Positions 11,567-23,820 of a stretch of 64,000 bases of DNA are shown here, piece by piece; the first letter of the stretch is position 1; each line of letters begins with the position of its first letter. A program made the translations under genes and the position numbers. The DNA lies in contig NC_063269.1 in assembly GCF_910591885.1 (NCBI RefSeq), positions 4,712,001 to 4,776,000 on the forward strand. The letters are read 5' to 3'. This DNA is from Bombus terrestris. Taxonomy: Eukaryota > Arthropoda > Insecta > Hymenoptera > Apidae. Under the pieces are notes generated by a model. The model searched no databases, was not told where the DNA came from, and was given only the letters and a program-made list of their open reading frames with translations.

Positions 11567-14500
11567 TTAATTGTTTTTCTTGTCCTTCCCAGTCCCCATA
11601 GCCTCAAATGTGTTCGAGTGTTGTGTGGAGGAAGTGTTACTTGAGCCGTCAGAACTATCAATTTTGTACTTCTTCGATATTTTTCTCCCTTCCAGATTAG
11701 CCTCTGAATTTTTACCAGCTGCCTTTTGTTCGGTCACTTTATGAGGCACAAATGTTTTTTCATTGCCTTGAAGTAATTTCTGCACCGCAGCCAGTGACAC
11801 TTTCTCGTTGTTTTGAGATGACTTCTGAGATACACCTTGCATGAAGCCTCTTTCGTTGGTTTGCGATAATATTTTCTGGGCGGAAGATTGCAAACTCTTT
11901 TCAGTGGCATGCAACAATATCTTTTGACACGAAGAGTGCGAGCCTTTTTCACTGTTTTGTGATGATGTTTTTTGAGACAAAGCTTGCGAACCTTTTTCAA
12001 TGTTCTGAGATTGCTTGTGAAATGTGCTTTGCGAACTACGCACTTGTACATTAGAACAATTATCTGGTTGAGCGCCCTCCTCAATCTTATTAATAGATAA
12101 AACTTCTAAATTTTTTGTACACAAATTCTGCCTCTCTGTCTTCGATTCAACATGATCACTACGGTCACCAATATTCTCTGATTCTGTCAATTTACTCATA
12201 GACGTGTTATTTTTATCCATCTTATCTAAAGGTAGAACTTCCTTCGAGTAATCGTCAGCCTTTGAACCGGTCGGTGAATCCTTCTCCTCTGCTATTCTGG
12301 GCAGCTGTGTGCTGCCACAAGAATTAGATATACCTACGTTTCCCAAATTGATCGATATCCCATGAGATATTTTCGAATAATCCGACTTTGATTCCGTTGA
12401 CACTTTCTTCTCCACTTTTGAGTCATTTGGTTCTTTGAAGCTATCACTGCACTCCTCAGAGGTTTCTGGATAGGGTTGCGCTATAGTTGCACGTGGAGTT
12501 ACTTTCACCACTGTGTTTGCCAACGGTGAGATCGATGTTTTGTTCTCCGCAGATCGAGGATGAAGTCTGTCTGGACTAAGCGCCCTTCTTAACAACGGGG
12601 AACCGGGCTCTGCTGACTTCGGTCGTCCATAACTTTTTTTCTGATTGTTCGGCGTTGATAAGCAGACACCTAAGTGTTTCAAATTTATGATAATTATTAA
12701 GTATTAATTTAATTTATATCGATCATCTTATGATCATCTTATGTCCGCTTGTTTATAAATGTAACAGTTTAATTTAACTCTATGTATAACACTAACTTTT
12801 TCTATCACGATTTAATATATACGATTACTTCAAGTTAAAAATTGTTTGCTGACAATTCAAAGTCAAATCAAGTATTATTTCAAGGTTACTAGCTTCGTAT
12901 GTCGATTTATACATTACCTGGGCTATAGGACTGCGTAGTATTCGAGCTACCAGGTTGATGTCCTGTAGGAAACGCTAGTGGACTAGGACTTCTAGTAGGG
13001 CTGGCTGGAAGGGGCGATGGACTCGGAGTTCTCGCCAATGGAGATAATGGTATATGTCCCACAGATTTTCTACGATTCGGCGAATGAATGTTCTTTGCAG
13101 CTGTGTGTAATTTGTGCTTCAAACCGTGAAGCGTGCTCGGCCTCTGGTAATGAGACTGATTGGCGATAGTCGCTAGATTTGCAGCAGACGTAGTGGAGCC
13201 CGGAGACGAAGAGTTTGGACTGGAACAGGGACTCGAATTCCCCGTGGAGTGATAAGAATCCGAATTAACGCGATTTGTTGGAGGTGACGGGCTGCAGACA
13301 GATTTTGTACAGGCTGCAAAGTATGGTGACGTTTCTTGAGAACGTGTGAATGACTGGAACGACCGACTAGGTGTTACCATTGACGGCGAACAGATTCCCG
13401 CAGCCATCTGCAAAAAGGTCGTGTAACGTTTCTAGCCAATAGGTATGCTAGTATGTACTAGCTAGAAGATGAAACATCAAACTCTCTTCTTTCGAACACT
13501 CAAATATTTTTTGTGATCAGTGTACAGTGTAAAACTTTGACATTGTCACGGTCAATTAAGAAAAAAAACAGATATGTAAAAGCTGTGATTTAGCCACGGG
13601 ATTGTATCGGGCAAATAAGTATCGATCAAAGAAACAGCAACTAAAATGAAGTTAGCAAGAAGTTCACGGAACGTTACGAAAAATCATACCATAAGTGGAG
13701 GTTTGCTGTCGCTGGATAGAATGGGTGCTGACAATGGACAACTGATAGTTAATGGCTGCAATAAAAAAAGTAATACTTAACATAATAAAGTGTGTTGCGC
13801 AGAAATTGCCGGTGCTTTAGTATTTATGCCGCGCGTAGTATAGTAGTAGCAGTAGTAGTTTCGTGTTAAAATAAAAAAGAAGATTGTACAGATATACTCG
13901 TACATTCACAATTTAAGGCGTTCTTCGAAATGTTCACAAATGATCTGATAAAAGCCACTAACACGTATCTTCAAATTAATTCGTTTAAATTAATAGAAAA
14001 AGAGAAAGATTAAAAGCAAAAAAAGAAGTACACATTTTTTCTATACCTGTTGCATCTCTACACTAGCTCGTTTCGAACTAATTCGTTTAAAAAGGGACGT
14101 CTTTCGTTTCTTATCGGAATGATCACGTTTTAGTTTGCGCTGTTTATGCAGCGTTCTGCGAGCCATTTTGCTCTGAGTCAGATCTCTTCTCCTTCCGCCC
14201 GTCTTAATACTAGTATTTTCTAATGGTGTACTACGTAGTGTTACGTGATCGCCACCACTCAACATCAATTGGAGAACTTGTATATGATATAAACCCTGGA
14301 CTGGCTCGCCATTTATATGCGTTATAAGATCTCCTGGTCTTAAACCAGCTTCAAAAGCTGGACTGGATTGATCTACAGCCTATTGAATATGGAATAAATT
14401 CAAATAAACTATACATACTGAAATTTGACTTTGTGTAACTATTTGTAACATACCATAACCAAATGATGCATAGTGTAAAAATCACTGTCACCATAATAAA

Positions 14501-17500
14501 CCCTGATAGTGTGCACAGTGAAGCCAAATCCACACGGCCCTCTTCGAATGATAATAGGAGGTTTTAGACTAGTTACCAGTGGACTCAGTTCGCGACAAGG
14601 GGATGTATCTCTTGAAGAAGCAGTGGATGATCCACCAGGAGATTCGATTGGTTGAGTATTTAATGACGCATCATCTAAAAAGTGTGACTTCGTAATTAAA
14701 ATTGAACATTAGGACATAACACGAAATAATTTAATTCATAATAATATGTACAAGAGAAATCACTGGTTGGTATAACTAAGGACAGTCCACTAGTGGATGC
14801 GGACTTAATTACGGACCGCGACTTTTGTTTCGCGGATGGAATAATTGATATGGCGTTGAATGATTCGAAAGAATCGGTACTAGAATTATGCTTGCTTTCC
14901 TCAGTTGTATCTCTGTTTGCAGCAAATAAATCCAACCTGAAATAAAATTTATTTGTTATAATTACACATATATAATTTTTTATCCATCATGCTTTGAAAA
15001 TTGGATGGCTTATATGCATATTATTGAATTCAATGACAGTGGAGCTAATTTCGTGATAATGATTATAATGTTCGGGATGATGTATGTTTGAACGACTCAC
15101 ATGTGTTCATCATCAATGCATATACTGAACCTGGGCAGCTTATCACGGGAATGCACGTGTCGTTTTCTCTGGATCTGCGGACTGATATCCTCAGACTCCG
15201 TTTGCGAGGAATCGGGTGTACTTAAACTGATGCACGTCCCTTCTATGTGACTGTTTTTAATAACCGTTAGTTGGGACTCGCCACTGGTCACCGTGGCAGG
15301 ACTCGTGAATGATGTGTTCGACTTGTCCGCCTTTGGAGGCGTTTCGATGTACGTGGTATTTCTAATGGACGAAGAAGATCGATTCTTTTCTGACGGAGTT
15401 GATTCCGCTAATTTGGATGGAGGAGTAGTTGAGCTATTAGATCCGAAAGACAATTGCGCGACTGTGCGTTCCAACTCAGTACGGAATAATTGTTTCTTTG
15501 AGACATCCGACTCTGTTTGTTCAGGATTTATCTGCGGTGGACGGGTTTGAGATATTTTTCGTGACTGCGGAGAATACGAGGAGAACGATCCGAACAAAGG
15601 GGAATCATCGGTGTCATCAGTATCGTCGCCTATATCGTGATTATATCTATCCATACGAGCTAAAATAGTACAGATTTGTTAGTTTTCAATATTAATACGA
15701 TCATAGGAATTATATCAAATGTATTATACGTACTATCAAAGTAGCTTGTATCTTCGTCATTGATTAATTGAGGTACGAATTCAGCCTTTTGTCTGAGTAA
15801 ACTATTCCAATTTACTCCATAAAAATATGGGTGCTCTTTTACTTCATGAGATCCACCAGTGCCTAAACGATCTCTAGGACTTTGTTGAAGCAATGCTGTT
15901 ATAATATCTTTTGCTTCTGGCTGAACAGGCCAATCATCCTCATCTGGCCAATCGATATCATCTAGGCGTAATTATTTTGTTTATATTATTAAGTACTTCT
16001 CAAATATTTCTTTTATATCTTATATCAATATTTACCGTTAACAGTATGAGCAAACAACTCTTCCGGAGTATCACCAAAAAATGGTACACAGCCAATTAGA
16101 AATTCGTATAATATAATGCCCATAGACCACCAATCAACAGGTTTACCATATCCTTGGCGCAATATAACTTCAGGGGCGATGTATTCAGGTGTGCCAAACA
16201 CTTGTTTGTCGGAAAACTGTCTCGTATCCCTATCTATGTATCCTTCGTAAAGATTTGTCGCCACTGAAAACAAAAAAAGAACTTTATTCGACGATCATTA
16301 AGGTATATTTCACGAACATAAATCTTTTGTGTCACTTACAGGACATAAGACCCATTTTACTGAGACCAAAGTCAGTAAGCTTAATGTGACCAAGGGCAGT
16401 AATAAGTAAACTAAAAAAGAAGCAATATATGAAATAGTGAATGAATTAATAACATGCTTTTCTTACGTACTTGTCAGGTTTCAAATCTCGATGAACAATG
16501 CCGTAACTGTGTAAATATTCAACAGCTAAAACGGTTTCTGCAAAATAAAATCTTGCCATGTCCGGTGGCAATGGACCGATATTTTTTAAAAGATTCGCGC
16601 AATCTCCACCCTCTACATATTCCATTACTAAGCACAAGTGCTTCTATAATCAAATGTTTGTTAACAGATATTATTTAAATTTTATATATGTAATTTTATA
16701 TATATATATGTGTGTACTCACTTTTGTCTCGAAGCTGCAGTACATAGAAACTACAAATGGATTGTCTGTAAAGCTCATTATATCTCTCTCAGCAAAAACT
16801 TGTTCTACTTGATTTCTTAGCATCAAATTGTTCTTATTTATTTTCTTCATAGCAAATCTTTGTCGTGTAGTTTTTTCCTTAACCAAATACACTGCGCCGT
16901 ATGCACCATTACTAATGAGTTTCAATACTTCATAATCGCCTTCACAAGGAACGCGGTGAGACTTTTCATCGTCTTTATTTGGACTTGAAGCGATTTGTAA
17001 ATTACTATCGCTCGAACTTGCCGAATCTTCTAGTTTATTTAAATCTTCTTGCAGTTCTAAGATATAGTGACATAGTGAATATGCACAGATATCTATTTAG
17101 ATGAATAGAAGAAAGAGTTATACAAGAAATGTTACCTGATATTGGATCTCTATTGAGAGAAAGTTTGTTAATAATATACTGAGGTATATCGTTTTTTATG
17201 CCCGCGTTAATTTTTGCTTGACCTTCAGCCTGTTCGAGTAAATGATAAAACTCTTCTGGATCAAATTCTAAACATTCCAATAAACGAGCTGGACGTGATA
17301 TTACTAATAGTAATTTTTTGATAAGGCCCGTTAATCTTGCTGCTGCATCAAGTGATTTATCTTTTGTCTATAAATAAAGACGTTTATTCATTGCTTATTT
17401 ATTTTATCATGTAAATTTGTATACAATTACCTCCATCAACAAATGTTCCAAATTTTCACTCATTTCGTAAAAATATCTAGTTGTAATTAATTTTTCCTGA

Positions 17501-19609
17501 GATTTTTGTAAACAGTCCCTCGCCATTTCAATTACTTGATGATGCACAAACCGTAAAATCGGTAGTGAATCTTGGGTCATATTTGCCATTACCTCATACT
17601 CATCCAATTCCTTGTTTTCATTAATAAAATTAGTTAAACGTTCTTCCATTTGCTGTGTTGCCTAATCAAATAAACTTCTTAAGTGAAATCGTAAATATAG
17701 TATTATGTCATCACAATATACATATACTTTTTATTAAAATGTACCTTTGGAAATCTTTCCTTATAAAGAGTATTCATCATAACAATTTCGCTGTCCAATA
17801 CAGGAGATCGACTCGGACTGCTATAATTTAAACAAATATTTACAATTGAGCGAAAATGTAATGTCTGAAAAATAGAAATCATATCAACAATATTTACCTT
17901 AAACTTCGTGACCGTGGTCTGTGTAACGGTGACCTACGACCTTCTTCATCGAGACTGAGAGATACACTGCCTGGAATACTAGAAATACTAGATCCTGGAA
18001 AACCTGGATGCGAAGAACACGGCGTACCGGGTTTAGAAAAATGGCAAGAAAGCATACGTAATTCGTCCTTGGTGGGAACATTTGGAAGTTGGTGCAATCG
18101 TTCTTGACTCGAGTACTGTGACTAATCGAGTATATTAGTTAATAGACTTCTTTAAGATTATTGTAGGTATCTTTAAAAACGAATTATCGAGATAATTAAC
18201 TAACCGAAACATTACTGGAACCTGGTGTCGTACCATAACCACTAGATGGTAAGCTAGCAACTGACCATCGTCTGCCATCTCCAGTTCCTGTGGTACCTCC
18301 ACCAATCCTTAAATATTATATGCAATTAAGTATGAAAAATTAACTTTACAATAGATGATATATGCTACTTAATAATGCTAACATATGCAAGAAAAGCCAA
18401 CCACTTGTTAACAAGAAATCTTACAGCCATATTCTCAATTTTTTATGAAAGATTTCACAACCTAGTTTCTGCATCAGCATTCGTTTTCTTTACTATTAAT
18501 AATGTATTAAAAATATAATGCTGACAATGACGACACCTACTTATATAGGTAAACAGATCAGATTTAAACAGACTAAAAGTAGTTATGAAATAGATACCTT
18601 TTAATTGGAGCAAAAGCAAAATGTGGACTGGATGACATCCTAGGACTCTCTAGAGGACTGCCTACAATCGGGACAAATGCTATATCAGGAAATAAGCAGT
18701 AAAAAAGAAATTAGTTTTCTATGATAATTGAATTGTAAAAATAATATAAAATACACGCTTCTAAGTAATTAACAAGTAATTTGTTTTTAAGGAAATTTTT
18801 TTAAAGGTAAAAGTAAAAGTTTCTAGATCTAACTGCATAGACTGCAAATTGCGTTATGATTTTTTAACCAAGGATATATGTATTTATGATGTATATATGT
18901 GTGTAAATATATGTATTTAAAAATCTTGGGTAAGGGTATGCCAGAATGCTTATATAACATTCTCATAAAATACATAGCACTCATAATTTGTACATAAACA
19001 ATATATAAAATATCATTGAAGAATCATTTGAATAATCAGAAACAAAGCATTAAAAAATAAAATTGTATATTACCTGACAATGGTGAATGACAACGTGGTA
19101 AAGTTGGAGATGTTGTTGCAATAAAAGATTTACGATGAGCTGCTTTAGCAGCACGCCGGGGAATGTTAAAATCACGCTAAAACAGACAATATGCATATTA
19201 TATATCTGGCTTATGCGATAATTATTATTAGTCTGTGTATTTATATTTAACATTTAATGGTAAATGTCACTAACCACGTGAACAGATAACGAAGGTGCAG
19301 ACTTCCCAATTGCAGAATTCCTCATTCGAACCAGATTTGAGAGTTCTCCACTAACTGCAGATATTAAATTAAATGTCAAGAACTATGAAATAAATAGGCA
19401 AATAAATGAAATATGATAAATCTTTACTAACCAGGTCGAACTGGAGCTTCCTTGCTCTCCACTTTTGGTGGAATTGGACGTTTTTGCACTTCTGCTTCAG
19501 TGCTGCAAGCAGATTCTTCGCTTTCAGCTTGATCAAATACGAGTACTCTGGCAGAATTGCCATGAGAACGAAGACGAGGTCTACTTGGTCTATTTCTGTT
19601 CTGGTCCAT
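11567..19609 (-). CDS. Microtubule-associated Ser/Thr kinase (MAST family; fly drop out ortholog), 21 coding exons
   Basis: Exons in order: 19432-19609, 19275-19354, 19074-19176, 18598-18661, 18205-18307, 17898-18121, 17745-17820, 17431-17661, 17136-17367, 16722-17056, 16471-16643, 16340-16410, 16036-16263, 15734-15961, 15101-15659, 14752-14936, 14454-14674, 14047-14379, 13690-13755, 12918-13407, 11567-12669. Phases close to 1760 aa. The DUF1908 region (about 120-430) carries SPRMSSSPHFAFAP, RRWSVASLPSSGYGT and FPKATQQMEERL. The AGC-like kinase domain (about 471-750) has a glycine loop SNGAYGAVYLV, catalytic HRDLKPDN near 593-598, DFG near 613, GTPEYIAPEV, and the MAST hallmark TSYFDTR just after it. 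The PDZ domain (about 1062-1145) includes GFGFTVHTI and GLRPGDLITHINGEPV. The rest is Ser-rich and probably disordered. The ATG at 19607-19609 is preceded by an in-frame TAG; longer isoforms from upstream exons are possible. MAST kinases act at microtubules and scaffold signalling, including PTEN binding in vertebrates. Confidence 0.95.
11748..12016 (-). repeat. Degenerate 16-residue tandem repeat in the MAST C-terminal tail
   Basis: In the last MAST exon the translated tail repeats a unit of about 16 residues (48 bp): SQNIEKGSQALSQKTS, SQNSEKGSHSSCQKIL, LHATEKSLQSSAQKIL, SQTNERGFMQGVSQKS, SQNNEKVSLAAVQKLL, then a partial QGNEKTF. Conserved positions are an N/T-E-K/R step and a QK six to eight residues later. 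No known domain has this period to my knowledge. Confidence 0.8.
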
Positions 19610-21889
19610 GTTTTTTTTCTATTTCCTTTACCCTCAATTATTTATATTACCTAAAATTAAATCAGTCTTTTAACAACTTTTCATCTTTTTTATTATTTTG
19701 GAAGAAACATTGACATTATTAAAGAATTAAAGAAGAAAATCGAAAAAGAAAATATGAATATAAAAGATAAATATATACCTGATTCAATTCGTCTTATTCA
19801 GACGAAAGCAAAACAAAGCGATAGGTAAGTCGCATAAACAAAACTGTCGAAAAATTCACAATCCATTCTTTCTCGTGAAAGTTCAATCGACGTCGAGACT
19901 GACAGTTCAAAATCGGCCAAATGTACCAGTCGAGGAACCATTTGTGTGCTCGTACTTTTGATGGCTTAAAATGCCGTCTCGGACACAGTCCTTTCTTCTG
20001 TTGGTGTTGTTGCATGAAAATTCATAACATATAAGAAGACAGGAAATAAATTATGCTCTGGTCGACTGAAAAAGGAATCGTAGAGGTGGTTCGAAGAATC
20101 GAACGGGGAGACCTGTTTTAAATAAGATGTACCTGTAGATGAAGGACAGAGAAACGTTAACCCGATGGAAGGGCAGAACCAGGGATACAGAAGATTCGGC
20201 GAGAGAAACAAGAGAAGAAAACACACAACACTAAGCACACATAATGGATACGAAGAGAGCAGAAAGAAGATAAAAGGTGCACTATTTACCGGGCACAACG
20301 GGCATGTCCCCCGAGGACAAGCGGCCCGGGAGTGAGCAGGTGTCGTAGTCCCGAGTCTAGACTCGCATTTTTCTCCTCACCGTAGAAATTAATTACGAAA
20401 CGCGGACCGACCATGGGTTCTGACTCATGATGGACGTATACACATGTATGCCTTCGCACACACATACATACATACATACACACTTTTGCGCCTGCATTTA
20501 CACATGGACGCACGCGCAAATACCGGCGCATGAAAACGCGCACAAATACACGCATCCTTGGCCGCTAGCTGCACCGAGAATCAACACCGAACCCTTTATA
20601 GCAGACGTACGAGTACGTGCTTTCTGCTTCGTTTACTGTATCGGTATATTGTTCTTAGAAATTTCACCATTTTTATATTCAATATTCAATCGAATTCTTT
20701 CCTAATTTGTATCTCCATAAATTTATCCCTGTCCGGTTTATTTTCAAGAATGATCAGTATATATGCATATATACGTCATATGCATTTAAATTTCGTTTGT
20801 GAATTTTTCGTTTTATTTTCATAGTAATCTTCGTAATAGCACGAGTTTCTTAAATATTTTTATTCTAACCGAACCGACTTGTTTTCGTTTTGTTCTTTTG
20901 AAATTGATAACTGAAAGAGGAGACTAATATGTACCTTAAAATAACGTTGGTCATTTGCATATATATTGTTTGAAAATTGAACATTATAAATAAACATAAA
21001 CAATTATGCAATTTTCTAATTATTTGTGAAAAAATAATTTACTAGTTATCCCGAAAGAATGGCTTCAGATTGAAAGACATAAATAAAGTATACGTATAAT
21101 TGTCTTTCTCAACATTTTCTATGCAAAGTGATTTTAAAATATTTTACGTTTGCAGAGATATATTGTGTATTGTACGTTAAGAAACGAGAAAATTAATTAA
21201 GTATCCTCGATTTGTGATTAATTTGGAAAAAAAATTAGGTTGTATGTATTAGTTTTGATCAGCTATTGTAATGGCTATTAGTTGATCTTACTTGAATTAT
21301 CGATTATAACCTTGTGACAAATCTCTAACATTATATACGTTAAATTGTTTTTAAATATTGAGTTAAAAATATATTTAGATACAATGAAATTGCGAGATTC
21401 ATTTAAATACGTTGGAGCATTTCATTCTTTTCCTCAATACAATGTTACAATTCTTAAGTACATTGTTATTCGTCAAAGGTCATTTAAAGAGTCAACAGTT
21501 CACGTCTGTACAAAGGAAAGGAAGCTGCCTTTTTTGACACATATCAGCTGATGCATCAATACAATGATACCACTATAAAAAACATTTGTCAGGCATTCGT
21601 ATACCGGTTTTATGGTTTTCTTTCTAAAAATACTGTACTCTTTAACGCAAGCAACATACATTACAGTACATATAGCATATGCTCTTCCTCTTTTTTTCCT
21701 TTAAATTTTTCTTTTTTCATCTGATCTTCAGCAACAAGATGTATCCTAACCTTATATTATGCCATTCAAAATAATTATCGCTTCAGGAAAGACCTATGGA
21801 AAGTTTTTCGGTTTATAACCTTCGTAAAGATTTATTGAAAAGTTATACTGCTATAATGGTTTCATTTATATAAATGTTCTGAATAAATA
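19610..21889. other. Divergent intergenic region between MAST and OMA1; probable MAST 5' UTR/promoter
   Basis: MAST is transcribed leftwards and OMA1 rightwards, so the 2.3 kb between their start codons must hold both promoters. The stretch at about 20280-20600 is much richer in G, C and CpG than its surroundings and probably includes an upstream noncoding MAST exon or promoter; this is inference. A CA/CATA microsatellite lies at about 20455-20482. From 20650 to 21889 the sequence is AT-rich without identifiable elements. Small frames here, such as 19794-20015, do not look like proteins. Confidence 0.45.
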
Positions 21890-23615
21890 ATGTATTTTAA
21901 ATATCTTCGATTAACGACTGGTAAAGCTTTAACATGTACAAAAAGAAATCTATTGTATAGTACCAATTATGGAACATTTTCGACTCAATGTAAAAAACTT
22001 GAAAGAAGATGGCAGGGTTTGAAATTTCAAATATCAAATTTTCATACAACTAAAAAATTAAATTATCCTGCACCATTAATTCTGTGCTTTGGATCAATCT
22101 GTTGTGGTCATTTTGTTAAAAAATGGTGGTTGAATCAAACTGTAGAACAACAGCAAAAATATATAAGGTGGTTTAAGCGAAGGAAATATACTATTTATGG
22201 TATACTATCTGTCACTTATAAGTATTTAAAATAACATAAGAAATATATGTTATATGTATTTCTAGGTTCTTTGGGATTTCTATCTTTCATTTTCTTTGTT
22301 TATTGCTTGACACATTTGGAGGAAGATCCAGTAAGAAAGAAACCACGTTTAATTTTAGTTGATCAAGCTCAACAAATTGAAACTTCTAAAATTATATTTC
22401 AAGTACGTAGTTAAACAAAAATCTGGGTAAACTGAAAGTAATGGCAGTATTTTACATGGTCACAAATTTATATAGGTAATAGTACAAAATCAGAAGAACG
22501 TGGTACCATTACATGATCCCAAATATAAAATAATTGCCACAGCACTAAAGCGGTTGATAAACTCTAATAAAAATTTATTTAAAGACACTGATTGGACTAT
22601 TACTATAATACATCGTATGTTTAATAATATAGCATTTCCTAATGTTATGATCTTACCAGTATGTAGATCATCTACATATATAGAAAAGTGAAATAAAATT
22701 TTACTCTACATAATAAAAATTATATTTTATTTTAAATGTTTTAGGATAGAAATATTATCATAATTATTGACATCTTCAACTTTATTAAAAGCAATGATCA
22801 ACTAATGTTTATTTTAGCCCATGAAATGTCACATGATATGCTTCTTCATACAGTGAGTTATAATTATTTTGTAAATGATATTTTTAATATTTCATAATTA
22901 ATATTTCATAAAAGAAGAAAATACTAATCCAGGAAATAATAATTAATGATAATATAATTGTTTCTAGTCAGAAACATTGTCTTTTGGAGTGATATATTAC
23001 GTTGCAACTATTGTATGTTCATTTCTAATTTGGGTATTTTATGAAAGTAGAACAGCAGCTACACTTTGTTCAACTATGTATATATTGTTTGCTGCTATTT
23101 TTTCTTGGTACAAAAGACAATCTGAAACTGAGGCTGATGAAGTTGGACTTGAATTAGCTGCAAAAGTGCGCAATTTTTATTTAATATAGCTTTAGAATTT
23201 TGATAACTTGCAATTAGTCCTAAAAATATTTCTTATGTTTTTAGAGTTGTATTGACCCTAGAGAAGTTTTAGTATTCTTTGAGATGATGAAAAAATTTGA
23301 AGAGCTTACACATCAGGATAAATTTCAAATACCATTATTTATGGATCACCCTACTTTAGATAAGAGAGAAAAGAGAACTATCCAACTAATGCCTACAGCT
23401 TTGGAATTAAGGAAACAAGCCAAGGTATACTTACAATCTTTGATTATTTAAAAGTATAAATGTCACATTAGAAATATATAAGTTGTAAATATGTTTTATA
23501 TATGTAGTGTCCTAAATTACCAGCGAAGGACCCACGAGATCGTTTACCATATTACATGAAGGATATCGAAAAACACATGCTAAAAGATACAAAAATTTTA
23601 GGTATGCGATTTTAA
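21890..23615 (+). CDS. OMA1-type mitochondrial zinc metalloendopeptidase, 7 exons
   Basis: Exons: 21890-22199, 22266-22402, 22476-22658, 22745-22852, 22968-23165, 23245-23424, 23508-23615, giving 407 aa with all phases closing. The N-terminus (MYFKYLRLTTGKALTCTKR) is basic and lacks acidic residues, as in a mitochondrial presequence. The peptidase M48-type core has HEMSH at residues 236-240, fitting HExxH, and a SETEADEVG segment whose Glu (near 301) should be the third zinc ligand. A hydrophobic stretch (GFLSFIFFVYCL) follows the presequence region, and another lies between the two zinc motifs. OMA1 is the stress-activated inner-membrane protease that cleaves OPA1/Opa1-type fusion factors. 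The helix around HEMSH and the HPTLDKREK segment near the C-terminus (HPSHGNR in the human protein) support OMA1 rather than other M48 members. Introns are short, about 65-120 bp. Confidence 0.88.
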
Positions 23616-23756
23616 ATGCAGCTACAGATTCTTTTTATATATCCTTGTAATACGACGATGAGTTTGATGAAATAAATGATTCATTAGTCACAGTTAAATT
23701 GTATTATGATGACACATATCTCAACGATTGTATTATCATTTGTCTTCCTGTGCTTG

Positions 23757-23762
23757 AATAAA
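23757..23762 (+). terminator. Polyadenylation signal AATAAA of OMA1
   Basis: A canonical hexamer 142 bp after the OMA1 stop codon and about 60 bp before the integrin start codon. It implies that OMA1 transcripts end almost where the integrin transcript begins. Confidence 0.6.
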
Positions 23763-23820
23763 AATTTGCGATAGTTTTATACTTTTTTCCGACGAGCACG
23801 TAAAGTTTGAATTCGCTACG

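Noticed and set aside
20292..20315. GGGCATGTCC p53-type half-site near the putative MAST promoter
   Set aside because: Only one half-site is present; a second adjacent half-site needed for a convincing element is missing.
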